Source of the DNA: Balneolaceae bacterium
Lineage (GTDB): Bacteria; Bacteroidota; Rhodothermia; Balneolales; Balneolaceae
Length of the DNA: 14,555 nucleotides
Assembly: GCA_007126675.1 (NCBI GenBank)
Contig: SLAU01000083.1
Span: 1-14,555 of the forward strand
Reading direction: 5' to 3'
A model generated the notes under the pieces. The model was given only the letters and a program-made list of their open reading frames with translations. It did no database searches and was not told the origin of the DNA. Both the position numbers and the translations under genes were made by a program. Shown here piece after piece: positions 6,993-14,130 of the stretch (position 1 is the stretch's first letter; every line of letters starts with the position of its first letter).

Positions 6993-8480
6993 ATGAGCAA
7001 AAACATTCAAACACTTTCAGATTTAAAAAAAAGCGGCTGGAAATCAGTATCGGTAAAAGAGGAAATGCGTGCCAACATGGTGCGAATGATCAAAAACAAA
7101 GAGCCGCTGTTTCCCGGTATTTTGGGATACGATAAATCCGTTATCCCGCAAATACAGAACGCAATTCTAGCGAGGCATGATATGATACTGCTAGGTTTGC
7201 GCGGGCAGGCAAAAACGCGCATACTTCGCATGCTGATTCGCTTTCTTGATGAAGAGATGCCGGTTGTTGCAGGGTCTGAAATTAATGACGATCCGCTGAA
7301 TCCCGTCTCAAAATATGCCAGAGAGCTTATTGATGAAAAAGGGGATGATACTCCAATCAGCTGGGTTAAAAGAGAGGATAGATACGGTGAAAAACTTGCC
7401 ACGCCTGATACAACGGTAGCCGATCTGATCGGAGATCTTGACCCGATTAAAGCCGCATCAAAGCGTTTAAGCCTGAGTGATGAAGAAGTGATTAATTACG
7501 GATTGATTCCAAGAACAAACCGGGGATTATTTGTGATTAACGAACTTCCTGACCTTCAGCCAAGAATCCAGGTGGCACTGCTTAACATTATGCAGGAACG
7601 CGATATTCAGATTCGTGGATTTAACGTGCGTTTTCCGCTCGATGTGGCAATTGCTTTTTCGGCGAACCCGGAAGATTATACCAATCGCGGGAACATAATC
7701 ACTCCGCTGAAAGACAGAATCGACTCTCAGATAATCACCCATTATCCTAAAACAACGGATACAGCCCTGAAGATCACAGAGCAGGAAGCGTGGCTGCAGA
7801 GAAACGGTGAAACAAACGTTCAGATGCCTGCCGCTTATAAGGAAATCATTGAAGAAGTTGCATTTGAAGCACGTGAAAGTGAGTATATCGATCAAAAAAG
7901 TGGTGTATCCACACGAATGACGATTACTGCTATGGAGCAGGTTGTATCTGCAGCAGAACGCCGTGCGCTTCAAAATGGCGAGAGTGAAACAACAGTCAGA
8001 ATTACGGATCTCTACTACATGGTGCCGGCTCTCACAGGAAAGATGGAACTCGTTTACGAAGGAGAACAGGAGGGAGCTGTTAATGTAGCAAGGCATATAA
8101 TCGGAAGGGCAATTAATAAAGTGTTTAAACGCATATTTCCTGATCCACAGGTGAAAGGAAAAGATCAGTCTGAGGGTCCCTATGAGAAAATATTAGGCTG
8201 GTTTGCATCCGGAAATGACCTTGAAATTGCTGACACACTGAACGAAAAAGAATACCAAAAAACGCTCGAGAAAGTTGACGGCCTAAAAGCGATTGCGGAA
8301 AAATATGGCAGCAGTGAAAAAAGAGAGATCTATCCATTAATGGACTTGGTTCTTGAATCGCTGCATCATAATTCTAAACTTGGAAAAGAGGATCTGGATG
8401 AGGTACGGTCATACATTGATATGCTTGGGAGTATGCTTGGCGGCATGGGAGACTTTGAAGATGATGAATTTGATTTGTGA
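6993..8480 (+). CDS. MoxR/magnesium-chelatase-I-type AAA+ ATPase
   Basis: Cytosolic AAA+ ATPase of the MoxR/ChlI group, whose members usually remodel or insert cofactors into partners, often with a VWA-domain protein. I chose ATG 6993 (495 residues, MSKNIQTLSDLKK) over ATG 6945, because the extra 16 residues resemble no domain. Numbered from 6993: Walker A GLRGQAKT (68-75); the KLATPDTTVADLIGDLDP segment; Walker B region LFVINELPDL with Asn183-Glu184 where Asp-Glu is usual; sensor 1 Asn225 in SANPED; arginine-finger candidate R242 in PLKDRID; sensor 2 R308 in STRMT. The last third is helical and ends in the acidic GDFEDDEFDL. It lies close behind pabB on the same strand, but a shared job is not evident. 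No VWA partner is next to it. Substrate unknown. Confidence 0.85.
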   Translation: MSKNIQTLSDLKKSGWKSVSVKEEMRANMVRMIKNKEPLFPGILGYDKSVIPQIQNAILARHDMILLGLRGQAKTRILRMLIRFLDEEMPVVAGSEINDDPLNPVSKYARELIDEKGDDTPISWVKREDRYGEKLATPDTTVADLIGDLDPIKAASKRLSLSDEEVINYGLIPRTNRGLFVINELPDLQPRIQVALLNIMQERDIQIRGFNVRFPLDVAIAFSANPEDYTNRGNIITPLKDRIDSQIITHYPKTTDTALKITEQEAWLQRNGETNVQMPAAYKEIIEEVAFEARESEYIDQKSGVSTRMTITAMEQVVSAAERRALQNGESETTVRITDLYYMVPALTGKMELVYEGEQEGAVNVARHIIGRAINKVFKRIFPDPQVKGKDQSEGPYEKILGWFASGNDLEIADTLNEKEYQKTLEKVDGLKAIAEKYGSSEKREIYPLMDLVLESLHHNSKLGKEDLDEVRSYIDMLGSMLGGMGDFEDDEFDL

Positions 8481-8542
8481 GATATTTTATAATAATCTGA
8501 ATTCGATATAAAATTGTTGAATTAACAATAAAGTAGAAAAAA

Positions 8543-8634
8543 GGGGCGTCATCCCGGACGCAGCGTTAGCGAAGATCCGGGATCCCCTGCCGTTGATATA
8601 GGCAGGATATGCCACGCAGGGGCGTGGCATGACG
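8543..8634. repeat. Cloverleaf-like palindromic intergenic element
   Basis: CGTCAT (8547-8552) and ATGACG (8629-8634) are exact complementary ends. Between them lie three successive hairpins: ATCCCGGA/TCCGGGAT (8551-8583, sharing two bases with the outer arm), CCTGCC/GGCAGG (8586-8606, 9-base loop) and GCCACGC/GCGTGGC (8611-8628, loop AGGG). This gives a four-helix, tRNA-shaped fold in DNA or RNA. It has no tRNA anticodon arm, no coding sequence and no T-run. It fills most of the gap between the ATPase gene and the transporter gene and looks like a dispersed repeat. Confidence 0.7.
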
Positions 8635-8737
8635 AAATCCTTAACTTTTCATTCATCATTCCACATTTCCTTCCCTGTTCATCTATAATTAATGATATTT
8701 TCGTATCCTTAATCAAAATCTAATCTCTAGGTAATAA

Positions 8738-10126
8738 ATGAATAAGACGAAAAGTATCGGGCTGATACTTGGGATTATCGGCTTTATGATACCCCTATTT
8801 GTTCAGCTTCCGGGTTTATCACTTGCCGGCCATTTGGCAATGAGTATTTTTATTTTAGCTGCAGTTTTCTGGATGTTCGAAACTATACCCATCTATTCAA
8901 CATCCATTCTTATCATTCTTCTGCAGGTTGTACTTCTAAGTGCCGAAGGGTTTGTTCCATATTCAGATACTGTTTATGAAGCGATTTCTTATGAAAGGTT
9001 TATAGCCACGCTGGCCGATCCGATTATTATTCTTTTTCTGGGTGGATTTGTTCTTGCAGATGCATCTGTTAAGTATAATCTGGATAAGAATATGACCCGG
9101 ATTCTGCTTAAACCATTTGGCAGTGACCCGAAATATATTATACTCGGCTTAATGGCTGTAACGGCTGTGCTTTCTGCTTTTATGAGTAATACGGCAACCA
9201 CAGCCATGATGATAACGGTGATTATCCCGATACTTGCACGAACCGATTACAGTGATCCTGCCCGAATCAGTATTGCTCTTTCGATACCGTTTGCGGCAAA
9301 TATAGGAGGGGTTGCTACGCCGATCGGTACACCGCCCAATGCTGTGGTAATCGCCGCACTGAATCAACAGGGATTGAATATAGAGTTTGGAAGCTGGATG
9401 CTATATGCAATGCCGCTTGCGATTGTAATGCTGATTTTTGCATGGTTTCTGCTTCTGAAGCTGCATCCGCCTGCCACTAAGGTGCTGCAGCTCGATCTGA
9501 AAGGGGAGTGGACCAGATCAACAAAAGCGTATATACTTTATGTGGTTTTCGCACTAACCGTTTTACTCTGGGTTACGGAAAGTCTTCATGGAATTCGAAG
9601 CAGTATTGTAGCACTTTTGCCGGTAGCAGTACTGACTCTTACCAATACATTCGAAAAAGAAGATATACGAAAGCTTCCCTGGGAAGTTTTATGGCTGATA
9701 GCAGGTGGTATTTCTCTGGGTATATCAATGAAAACTACCGGACTGGCTGACTGGCTGGTTGGAAGCATTGGATGGGAGCATATGGCATATATGATACTGC
9801 TTGGTGTGTTTGGCGGATTTGCCCTGCTAATGTCTAACTTTTTGTCAAACACAGTAACCGCATCACTTATGATCCCGCTGGGTATTTCGCTGGCAACGTC
9901 GGGAGTGATCGACGGACCTGCATCAATGATGCTGATCGGGCTTGTTATAGCACTCAGTACTAGTTTTGCTATGGTTCTGCCGATTTCAACACCGCCAAAC
10001 GCTATTGCAGTAAGCACCGGTGTTGTTAAAACAAAAGATATGATTGTATCCGGTGCCATAATTGGCGCGGTTGCAATCGTTTTGATACTTTTAATGGTAC
10101 ATTTTTACTGGCCATACATCCTTTAA
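8738..10126 (+). CDS. DASS/SLC13-family sodium-coupled anion (dicarboxylate) transporter
   Basis: Inner-membrane secondary transporter, probably importing C4-dicarboxylates or related anions with sodium. It has 462 residues, the size of VcINDY, and is almost entirely hydrophobic segments. The two inverted-repeat signature pairs are present: SNT at 150-152 (FMSNTATTAMM) with ATPIGTPPNAVV, and SNT at 370-372 (LSNTVTASLM) with LPISTPPNAIA. In this family these build the two sodium sites and the substrate pocket. VcINDY carries its first SNT at 150-152 as well (from memory). The start ATG 8738 has TAGGT about six bases upstream, a weak ribosome-binding site. The response-regulator gene begins 10 bases after the stop, so the three downstream genes likely share a transcript. 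Substrate (succinate, citrate, sulfate) cannot be fixed from sequence. Confidence 0.9.
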   Translation: MNKTKSIGLILGIIGFMIPLFVQLPGLSLAGHLAMSIFILAAVFWMFETIPIYSTSILIILLQVVLLSAEGFVPYSDTVYEAISYERFIATLADPIIILFLGGFVLADASVKYNLDKNMTRILLKPFGSDPKYIILGLMAVTAVLSAFMSNTATTAMMITVIIPILARTDYSDPARISIALSIPFAANIGGVATPIGTPPNAVVIAALNQQGLNIEFGSWMLYAMPLAIVMLIFAWFLLLKLHPPATKVLQLDLKGEWTRSTKAYILYVVFALTVLLWVTESLHGIRSSIVALLPVAVLTLTNTFEKEDIRKLPWEVLWLIAGGISLGISMKTTGLADWLVGSIGWEHMAYMILLGVFGGFALLMSNFLSNTVTASLMIPLGISLATSGVIDGPASMMLIGLVIALSTSFAMVLPISTPPNAIAVSTGVVKTKDMIVSGAIIGAVAIVLILLMVHFYWPYIL

Positions 10127-10136
10127 TCCAATCATT

Positions 10137-10637
10137 ATGGAATCAAAAATTTATATCCTGGTTGTAGAAGATGAACCCGAAGTATTGGATTCCATCGTCC
10201 GTGATATCACAGAATTTGAAGACCATTTTAATGTTGAAATGACTGACACAGCAGAAGAAGCTGAAGAAATCATCGATCAGATTCTTGAAGAAGAGGAAAT
10301 GATCGGCCTAATTTTATGTGATCATGTACTGCCCGGTAAAAATGGTGTGGATCTGCTGATTGAAATGCAAAATGATGAGAAGACCAAACCAACAAAAAAA
10401 GTGCTGATTACAGGTCAGGCAGGTCTTGAAGAAACGGTGAAAGCTGTGAATGAAGCCGATCTTAAACATTATATTGCAAAACCGTGGGAGAAAAGTGATC
10501 TGGTGGATATTACCAGAAAACTGCTCACCGATTACGTAATTGAGCACGTAAAAGATCCGCTGCCATATATGCAGGTTCTGGATGCAGAGAAAATTGCTGA
10601 GCACCTTAGAACCGGAAGACAGATTACCGATCAATGA
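10137..10637 (+). CDS. Single-domain (CheY-like) response regulator
   Basis: Cytosolic receiver of 166 residues without a DNA-binding output domain. The acidic pocket is E11-D12 in VVEDEPE, the phospho-acceptor is D62 in LCDHVLPGKNG, the switch Thr is T92 in LITGQ, and the conserved Lys is K115 in IAKPW. Residues from about 128 to 166 form a charged helical tail with no known output fold. The gene starts 10 bases after the transporter stop, and its stop overlaps the kinase start as ATGA (10634-10637), which suggests translational coupling and a cognate pair. Output must be through protein contact or a phosphorelay (inference). A run of Glu and Ile (36-57) makes the segment before D62 unusually acidic. 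Confidence 0.92.
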   Translation: MESKIYILVVEDEPEVLDSIVRDITEFEDHFNVEMTDTAEEAEEIIDQILEEEEMIGLILCDHVLPGKNGVDLLIEMQNDEKTKPTKKVLITGQAGLEETVKAVNEADLKHYIAKPWEKSDLVDITRKLLTDYVIEHVKDPLPYMQVLDAEKIAEHLRTGRQITDQ

Positions 10638-12112
10638 AATTTAAGTTAGGTGCACAATGGCTTGAAGACCGCACATCGGTTACGGAAATGTTGCAGCGCC
10701 TGATCGATGAAACCGGTGAGCAGGATCGGTATCTGTTCACTGTTGCAAAAGACACGAAAATTTTTGAGGAGGGAGATACACTAAATAACGTTTACATTTT
10801 GCTTGATGGCACTGTAAAGTTATACAAGAAGAAGCCCTATAACGAAGTAGACTACCCGGTGATTGAACTATCATCCGGGTCTTTTATTGGAATTATTGCG
10901 TTTACTACAGGGCTTGAATCATTAACATCAGCCAGAACAGTTGAAGAGTGTAAGTTTTTGAGAATTCCCCTTGAGGATGTTGAGAGGCTTACATCGGAAC
11001 ATCCGAACATTGCCAGGTACCTAGATGAGCTTATACTGGCAAATTTGCTGGAGCGATTCCGGCAGAATATTATTTTGCAGATGAAGCTGGATTCTACGGT
11101 TTCAAAACTTGAAGAAGAGAGAAATGAGTTGCGAAAGGCGTACAAAGATTTACAGGAGGCTCAGAACCGCCTGGTACACCAGGAAAAACTTGCTACTCTT
11201 GGTCAACTTGTTGCCGGATTTGCACATGAAGTAAATAACCCCACTTCAGCAATTATTCGATCTACAGATACACTTCAGAATCACCTGCAAAGGTTTATGG
11301 TGCGGGCATACGAAAAGGAGGAATCAGATTGGCGAAGTGAAGGTCAGTATTTTTTTGATCTTGGTAAAAAAGCAGGCTTTCCGGATACAAGTACAATACG
11401 GGAGCGTTCAAAAAAACTTGAAAAAGAGTTTCCGGAAGCAAAAAAATCGCAGATACGCCTGATGGCCCAAATGCAGTCAGAGCTTATTGAAAAACTGAAA
11501 GTTCTTACCAAAGAGAATGATGACCGGCTGCCTTATTTACTTAATCAGTTCGAGTTTGGGAAAATGTTTCAAAACATTAAATCGGCCGGTGAAAGAATTT
11601 CGGGGCTGGTGCAGTCTTTGAAGAGTTACAGCCGTGCCGATACCGAAGACCGTTATGAATGGATTGATATTCGCGAGGGTATTCACGACACTTTGCAGCT
11701 TACCAGTAACCGGATCAAGTTTTATGAGCTTTATATTGATCTGCCCGAGGTACCGATGATTTATGCAGACGCAGCCGGCCTAAACCAGGTGTGGACCAAC
11801 ATTATTTTGAATGCTTCAGATGTAATGGGAAAGCAGGGCTCACTGGATGTACGCTGTGGGAGTGATGAAGAAAATGTTTGGGTTTCAATTCGTGATTCCG
11901 GACCTGGAATTGATGAGGAGATTATTAATAAAATTTTCGAACCTAATTTCACGACAAAAAAAACAGGCGTCAAATTTGGATTGGGACTGGGACTATCTAT
12001 TTCGAAGGAAATTGTAGAGCAACACAACGGCAACATCAGGGCCGAAAACCCGGAAGAGGGTGGAGCTAGGTTTATCGTCGAACTGCCAATCGAAAAGCAA
12101 GATAAGCAGTAA
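10634..12112 (+). CDS. Soluble histidine kinase with N-terminal cyclic-nucleotide-binding-like domain
   Basis: Cytosolic sensor kinase of 492 residues with no membrane segment. Residues about 30-130 form a Crp/CNB beta-roll (FEEGD, VYILLDGTVKLY, SARTVEE). The pocket Glu of cAMP-binding proteins is not apparent: GSFIGIIAF stands where FGE is usual, although R101 is kept. A coiled coil (about 152-185) leads to the H-box LVAGFAHEVNNPTSAI with phospho-acceptor H198. About 100 residues (218-313) then separate the H-box helix from the second dimerisation helix (314-334, ISGLVQSLKSYSR), much more than usual. The ATPase domain has N-box N393, G1 DSGPGID (421-427), F-box IFEPNFTTK (434-442) and G2 GLGLGLSI (449-456). 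It overlaps the response regulator gene by 4 bases and probably phosphorylates that protein. The signal is unknown; a cytosolic ligand or redox state is likelier than the transporter substrate outside the cell. Confidence 0.92.
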   Translation: MKFKLGAQWLEDRTSVTEMLQRLIDETGEQDRYLFTVAKDTKIFEEGDTLNNVYILLDGTVKLYKKKPYNEVDYPVIELSSGSFIGIIAFTTGLESLTSARTVEECKFLRIPLEDVERLTSEHPNIARYLDELILANLLERFRQNIILQMKLDSTVSKLEEERNELRKAYKDLQEAQNRLVHQEKLATLGQLVAGFAHEVNNPTSAIIRSTDTLQNHLQRFMVRAYEKEESDWRSEGQYFFDLGKKAGFPDTSTIRERSKKLEKEFPEAKKSQIRLMAQMQSELIEKLKVLTKENDDRLPYLLNQFEFGKMFQNIKSAGERISGLVQSLKSYSRADTEDRYEWIDIREGIHDTLQLTSNRIKFYELYIDLPEVPMIYADAAGLNQVWTNIILNASDVMGKQGSLDVRCGSDEENVWVSIRDSGPGIDEEIINKIFEPNFTTKKTGVKFGLGLGLSISKEIVEQHNGNIRAENPEEGGARFIVELPIEKQDKQ

Positions 12113-12170
12113 AAATTGAACTGCATTTATACTTTATTGAAGGTAGATCCGAAAAACTGCGAAAACACAT

Positions 12171-12291
12171 CCCTCAGCGTCCTCAGCGCCTCCGCGGTTA
12201 TTCTTTTCTGAGTGAAGATTGAGCGATTAATTTTGATAATGGTCTGCTTATTTATCCGGATTAATAGCACAAATAAATTTTGGAGTGGTTT
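12171..12291. repeat. Repeat remnant, right half only
   Basis: It begins with CCTCAGCG-type sequence, passes through GCGGTT (12194-12199) and TTATTC, and continues into a spacer like those of the other units. The AACCGC half is missing, although AACTGCGAAAAC at 12155-12166 may be a decayed trace of it. This marks the left edge of the array. Confidence 0.6.
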
Positions 12292-12454
12292 AACCGCCAA
12301 GGCCGCCAAGTTGCGCGAAGGGTTTGTTGCCACTTTGCGTCACTTCGCGCCCTTTGCGGTTATTCCTCTCTAAGTAAGTGTTGAAGCAATTACTTTTGAA
12401 AATGTGCTGCTAGTCTATCCGGGTAAAATGCTTTTATTAAATCCGGCGCAAATG
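12292..12454. repeat. Repeat unit 1 (163 bp, no gene)
   Basis: Complete short unit from AACCGCC to the next AACCGCC. It contains the GCGCGAAG/CTTCGCGC inner stem and the GCGGTT right arm. Its core is almost base-for-base identical to that of unit 2, while the spacers differ. Confidence 0.8.
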
Positions 12455-12615
12455 AACCGCCAAGGCCGCCAAGATGCGCGAAGGGTTTGTTGCCACTTTG
12501 CGTCACTTCGCGCCCTTTGCGGTTATTCCTCTCTGAGTAAGGTTTGAGCAATTAGATTGAAAATGGGCCGCTCATTTATCATGGTAAAACGCTTCTATCA
12601 GATCCGGCAAAAATG
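12455..12615. repeat. Repeat unit 2 (161 bp, no gene)
   Basis: Complete short unit with the same arms, inner stem and spacer order as unit 1. It ends immediately before the unit that carries the nuclease gene. Confidence 0.8.
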
Positions 12616-13212
12616 AACCGCTAAGGTCGCTAAGAAACGCCAAGTTTTTTTTAAAAAAAGTGTAAGGGATTTGTTGTTCTGGTTTCATACTTATACAAAG
12701 TATAATTTCCATGATTAAAGCATGTAATAACATGATAGAAAACGAAATTGGACGCTTGATTGTAGATAGTGCATTTTAAGTTCACAATAACCTTGGCCCG
12801 GGATTGCTTGAATCAACCTACCAGGCCTGTCTGGCTTATGAAATTCAGAAAAGAGGATTGCTTACAGATACCGAAGCAGCATTACCTGTAGTTTATAAAG
12901 ATGTAAAACTAAACTGTGGATACAGAATAGACATCTGGGTAGAACGAAAAGTAGTTATAGAAATCAAAGCAGTAGATGCATTAAATGATGTACATCTGGC
13001 ACAAATACTGACTTACTTAAAACTCACAGATAACCGTTTGGGATATCTGATTAACTTTAATGTGAAAAGAGTTAAGAATGGTATCCGAAGGATTGTCAAT
13101 AATCTCTAATCCTCAGCGATTAAACTTCTCTGAGTGAAGATTGGACGATTAGTTTTCAGAATGGGTTGCTGGATTATCCCGGCAAAATGCTTCTATAAAA
13201 CCGGCGCAAATG
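12616..13212 (+). mobile_element. Repeat unit 3: candidate element carrying the GxxExxY gene
   Basis: The left part opens with AACCGCTAAGGTCGCTAAG and keeps a match to the short units as far as AAGGGATTTGTTGTT (about 12664-12678). The right part resumes with CCTCAGCG (about 13111) right after the gene stop, then CTTCTCTGAGTGAAGATT and the standard spacer. The nuclease gene therefore takes the place of the hairpin core of the short units. I call it a candidate mobile element because the arms match the gene-less copies; transposition itself is not shown, and no target-site duplication was identified. Confidence 0.55.
12732..13109 (+). pseudogene. GxxExxY protein (PD-(D/E)XK nuclease-like) with premature stop
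   Basis: The full frame from ATG 12732 reads MIENEIGRLIVDSAF, a TAA stop at codon 16 (12777-12779), then VHNNLGPGLLESTYQ and 101 more residues to the TAA ending at 13109. Both sides of the stop match the usual N-terminus of the family. The naming motif is G24, E27, Y30 in GLLESTY. The nuclease-like core is D67 (GYRIDIW) followed by E77 and K79 (VVIEIKA). LGYLINFNVKRVKNGIRRIV closes the protein as expected. Length is about 125 codons, normal for the family, and there is no frameshift. In-frame starts also exist at ATG 12711 and, after the stop, at TTG 12804, which would give 101 residues lacking the N-terminal helix. The gene sits inside a palindromic repeat unit. It is either a recent pseudogene, a restarted gene or a sequencing error. 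Function in this family is not established to my knowledge. Confidence 0.82.
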
Positions 13213-13357
13213 AACCGCCAAGGCCGCTAAGTTCCGCGAAGGATTTGTTGCCCCCTTTGCGGTTATTCTTCTCTAAGTAAGGATTGAGCAAATATTTTTG
13301 AAAAATGAGCGGCTTTTTTATCCGAGTGAAACGCTTTTATATAATCCAGCGGATATG
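13213..13357. repeat. Repeat unit 4 (145 bp, core deletion)
   Basis: It has the same arms and spacer as units 1 and 2, but TTGTTGCC runs straight into CCCTTTGCGG. The 18 bases between those words in units 1 and 2 are missing, which accounts exactly for 145 against 163 bp. The inner stem is therefore lost. Confidence 0.78.
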
Positions 13358-13445
13358 AACCGCCAAGATCGCTAAGAATCGCAAAGAATAAATCCCCTCT
13401 GCGCCCATCGTGCCTCCGCGGTTATTTACCGCAGTGGCGCAGAGG
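13358..13445. repeat. Diverged terminal repeat unit with strong hairpin
   Basis: It opens with AACCGCCAAGATCGCTAAG and reaches GCGGTTATTT. CCTCTGCGCC (13396-13405) and GGCGCAGAGG (13436-13445) form a perfect 10-bp outer stem, with GCGGT/ACCGC (about 13419-13433) nested inside. The element ends 14 bases from the stop of the minus-strand gene that transcribes into it, so it could end or protect that transcript. Confidence 0.65.
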
Positions 13446-13458
13446 AACGCAGTGAAAT

Positions 13459-14130
13459 CTAATTGAAAATATCACGCACTGCATCCCTGAGCTGTTCAGC
13501 TCCGCTTTGGGCGGCGGCCTGCAGGGCTTGCTGGACTACTTCTTCCGCAATAATTTCAATAACCTGCTCTACAGCTTTTCCGGTGTCAGCTGTTCCAATA
13601 TCACTTAGTTCAATTTCTGACATCTCCACCCGGGCAGAGCGTTCACCGCCTATTTCTGTATAAAGATCTACCGAGCCATCACGCATCAGAAAATATCCAA
13701 CAAACATGTCAACTTCTGCAGGCTTATCTTCTCCAAACTCCCGGATGTTACTGAGAATAGTTGCCAGATTATTCTCAGGCAGCTTTTGCTCAACAAAAAG
13801 AGAGGGCCCGGTTACACGAATTTCACGAATCTGTATTTCATCAGAAAAAAGTGAAAACAGTTCTAAACTGATATATAACTCATCGATCTCAATTGCATAC
13901 TCTTTCTCATAATCCTCCGGATTTGCCACACGAAATCCGCTAATAGTACCTTCTCCTGAAAACGGTGAGATCGAAACCCGGTCAACCGTAACGCTCACTC
14001 CGGTCATATCGCTGCCGGTCTGTTCAATGCCAGACTTTACAATCGAATCAGCCATGAATGATAACAGCAGAAGCCCTCCTCCGAAAACCACTATAAACCC
14101 GATGAGTCCGTACTTCAATATTTTATTCAT
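13459..14130 (-). CDS. Small AsmA-like membrane-anchored protein of unknown function
   Basis: Protein of 223 residues. One hydrophobic segment (about 8-25) follows a short positively charged N-terminus (MNKILKYG), so the rest probably lies in the periplasm. VSVTVDRVSISPFSGEGTIS, then GFRVANPEDY (46-74), and then the stretch ISLELFSLFSDEIQIREIRV (87-106) resemble the N-terminal repeat of AsmA-type proteins, which I know from memory as a widespread short family with motif GxLxGLxVxNPEGY. An amphipathic, Ala- and Glu-rich C-terminal stretch (186-223) ends in RDAVRDIFN. It is much shorter than true AsmA. The start ATG at 14130 is preceded by AT-rich sequence without a clear ribosome-binding site. 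It lies downstream of the hsp20 gene, separated by a terminator, so it probably has its own promoter in 14131-14320. No enzymatic role is suggested. Confidence 0.75.
   Translation of the reverse strand: MNKILKYGLIGFIVVFGGGLLLLSFMADSIVKSGIEQTGSDMTGVSVTVDRVSISPFSGEGTISGFRVANPEDYEKEYAIEIDELYISLELFSLFSDEIQIREIRVTGPSLFVEQKLPENNLATILSNIREFGEDKPAEVDMFVGYFLMRDGSVDLYTEIGGERSARVEMSEIELSDIGTADTGKAVEQVIEIIAEEVVQQALQAAAQSGAEQLRDAVRDIFN

Larger units (their letters stand above)
12171..13445. repeat. Array of palindromic ~160-bp repeat units, one carrying a nuclease gene
   Basis: Units open with AACCGC(C/T)AAG and have a central GCGGTT followed by TTATTC and a conserved AT-rich spacer ending in AAATG or similar. 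Boundaries: a right-half remnant (12171-12291), unit 1 at 12292-12454 (163 bp), unit 2 at 12455-12615 (161 bp), unit 3 at 12616-13212 (597 bp, with the GxxExxY gene), unit 4 at 13213-13357 (145 bp) and a diverged terminal unit at 13358-13445. AACCGC and GCGGTT are complementary, and units 1 and 2 contain an inner GCGCGAAG/CTTCGCGC stem. Unit 4 lacks 18 bases of that core. Spacers differ by many substitutions, so the copies are not recent duplicates of one another, except that the cores of units 1 and 2 are nearly identical. Confidence 0.85.

Noticed and set aside
7527..8096. Minus-strand open frame of 189 codons
   Set aside because: Cys/His/Phe-rich shadow fully inside the well-supported ATPase gene on the other strand.
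8543..8634. tRNA gene, because of the cloverleaf shape
   Set aside because: Arm lengths and loops do not fit: there is no 7-base acceptor stem, no TTCRA T-loop sequence and no plausible anticodon arm.
9586..10059. Minus-strand open frame of 157 codons
   Set aside because: Shadow of the transporter gene; its composition mirrors codons for hydrophobic residues on the opposite strand.
12127..12333. Minus-strand open frame of 68 codons
   Set aside because: It is the translation of repeat sequence at the left end of the palindromic array and has no recognisable domain.
12171..13445. CRISPR array
   Set aside because: Units are about 160 bp, conserved along their whole length including the spacer, and irregular in period; no short identical repeats with unique spacers are present.
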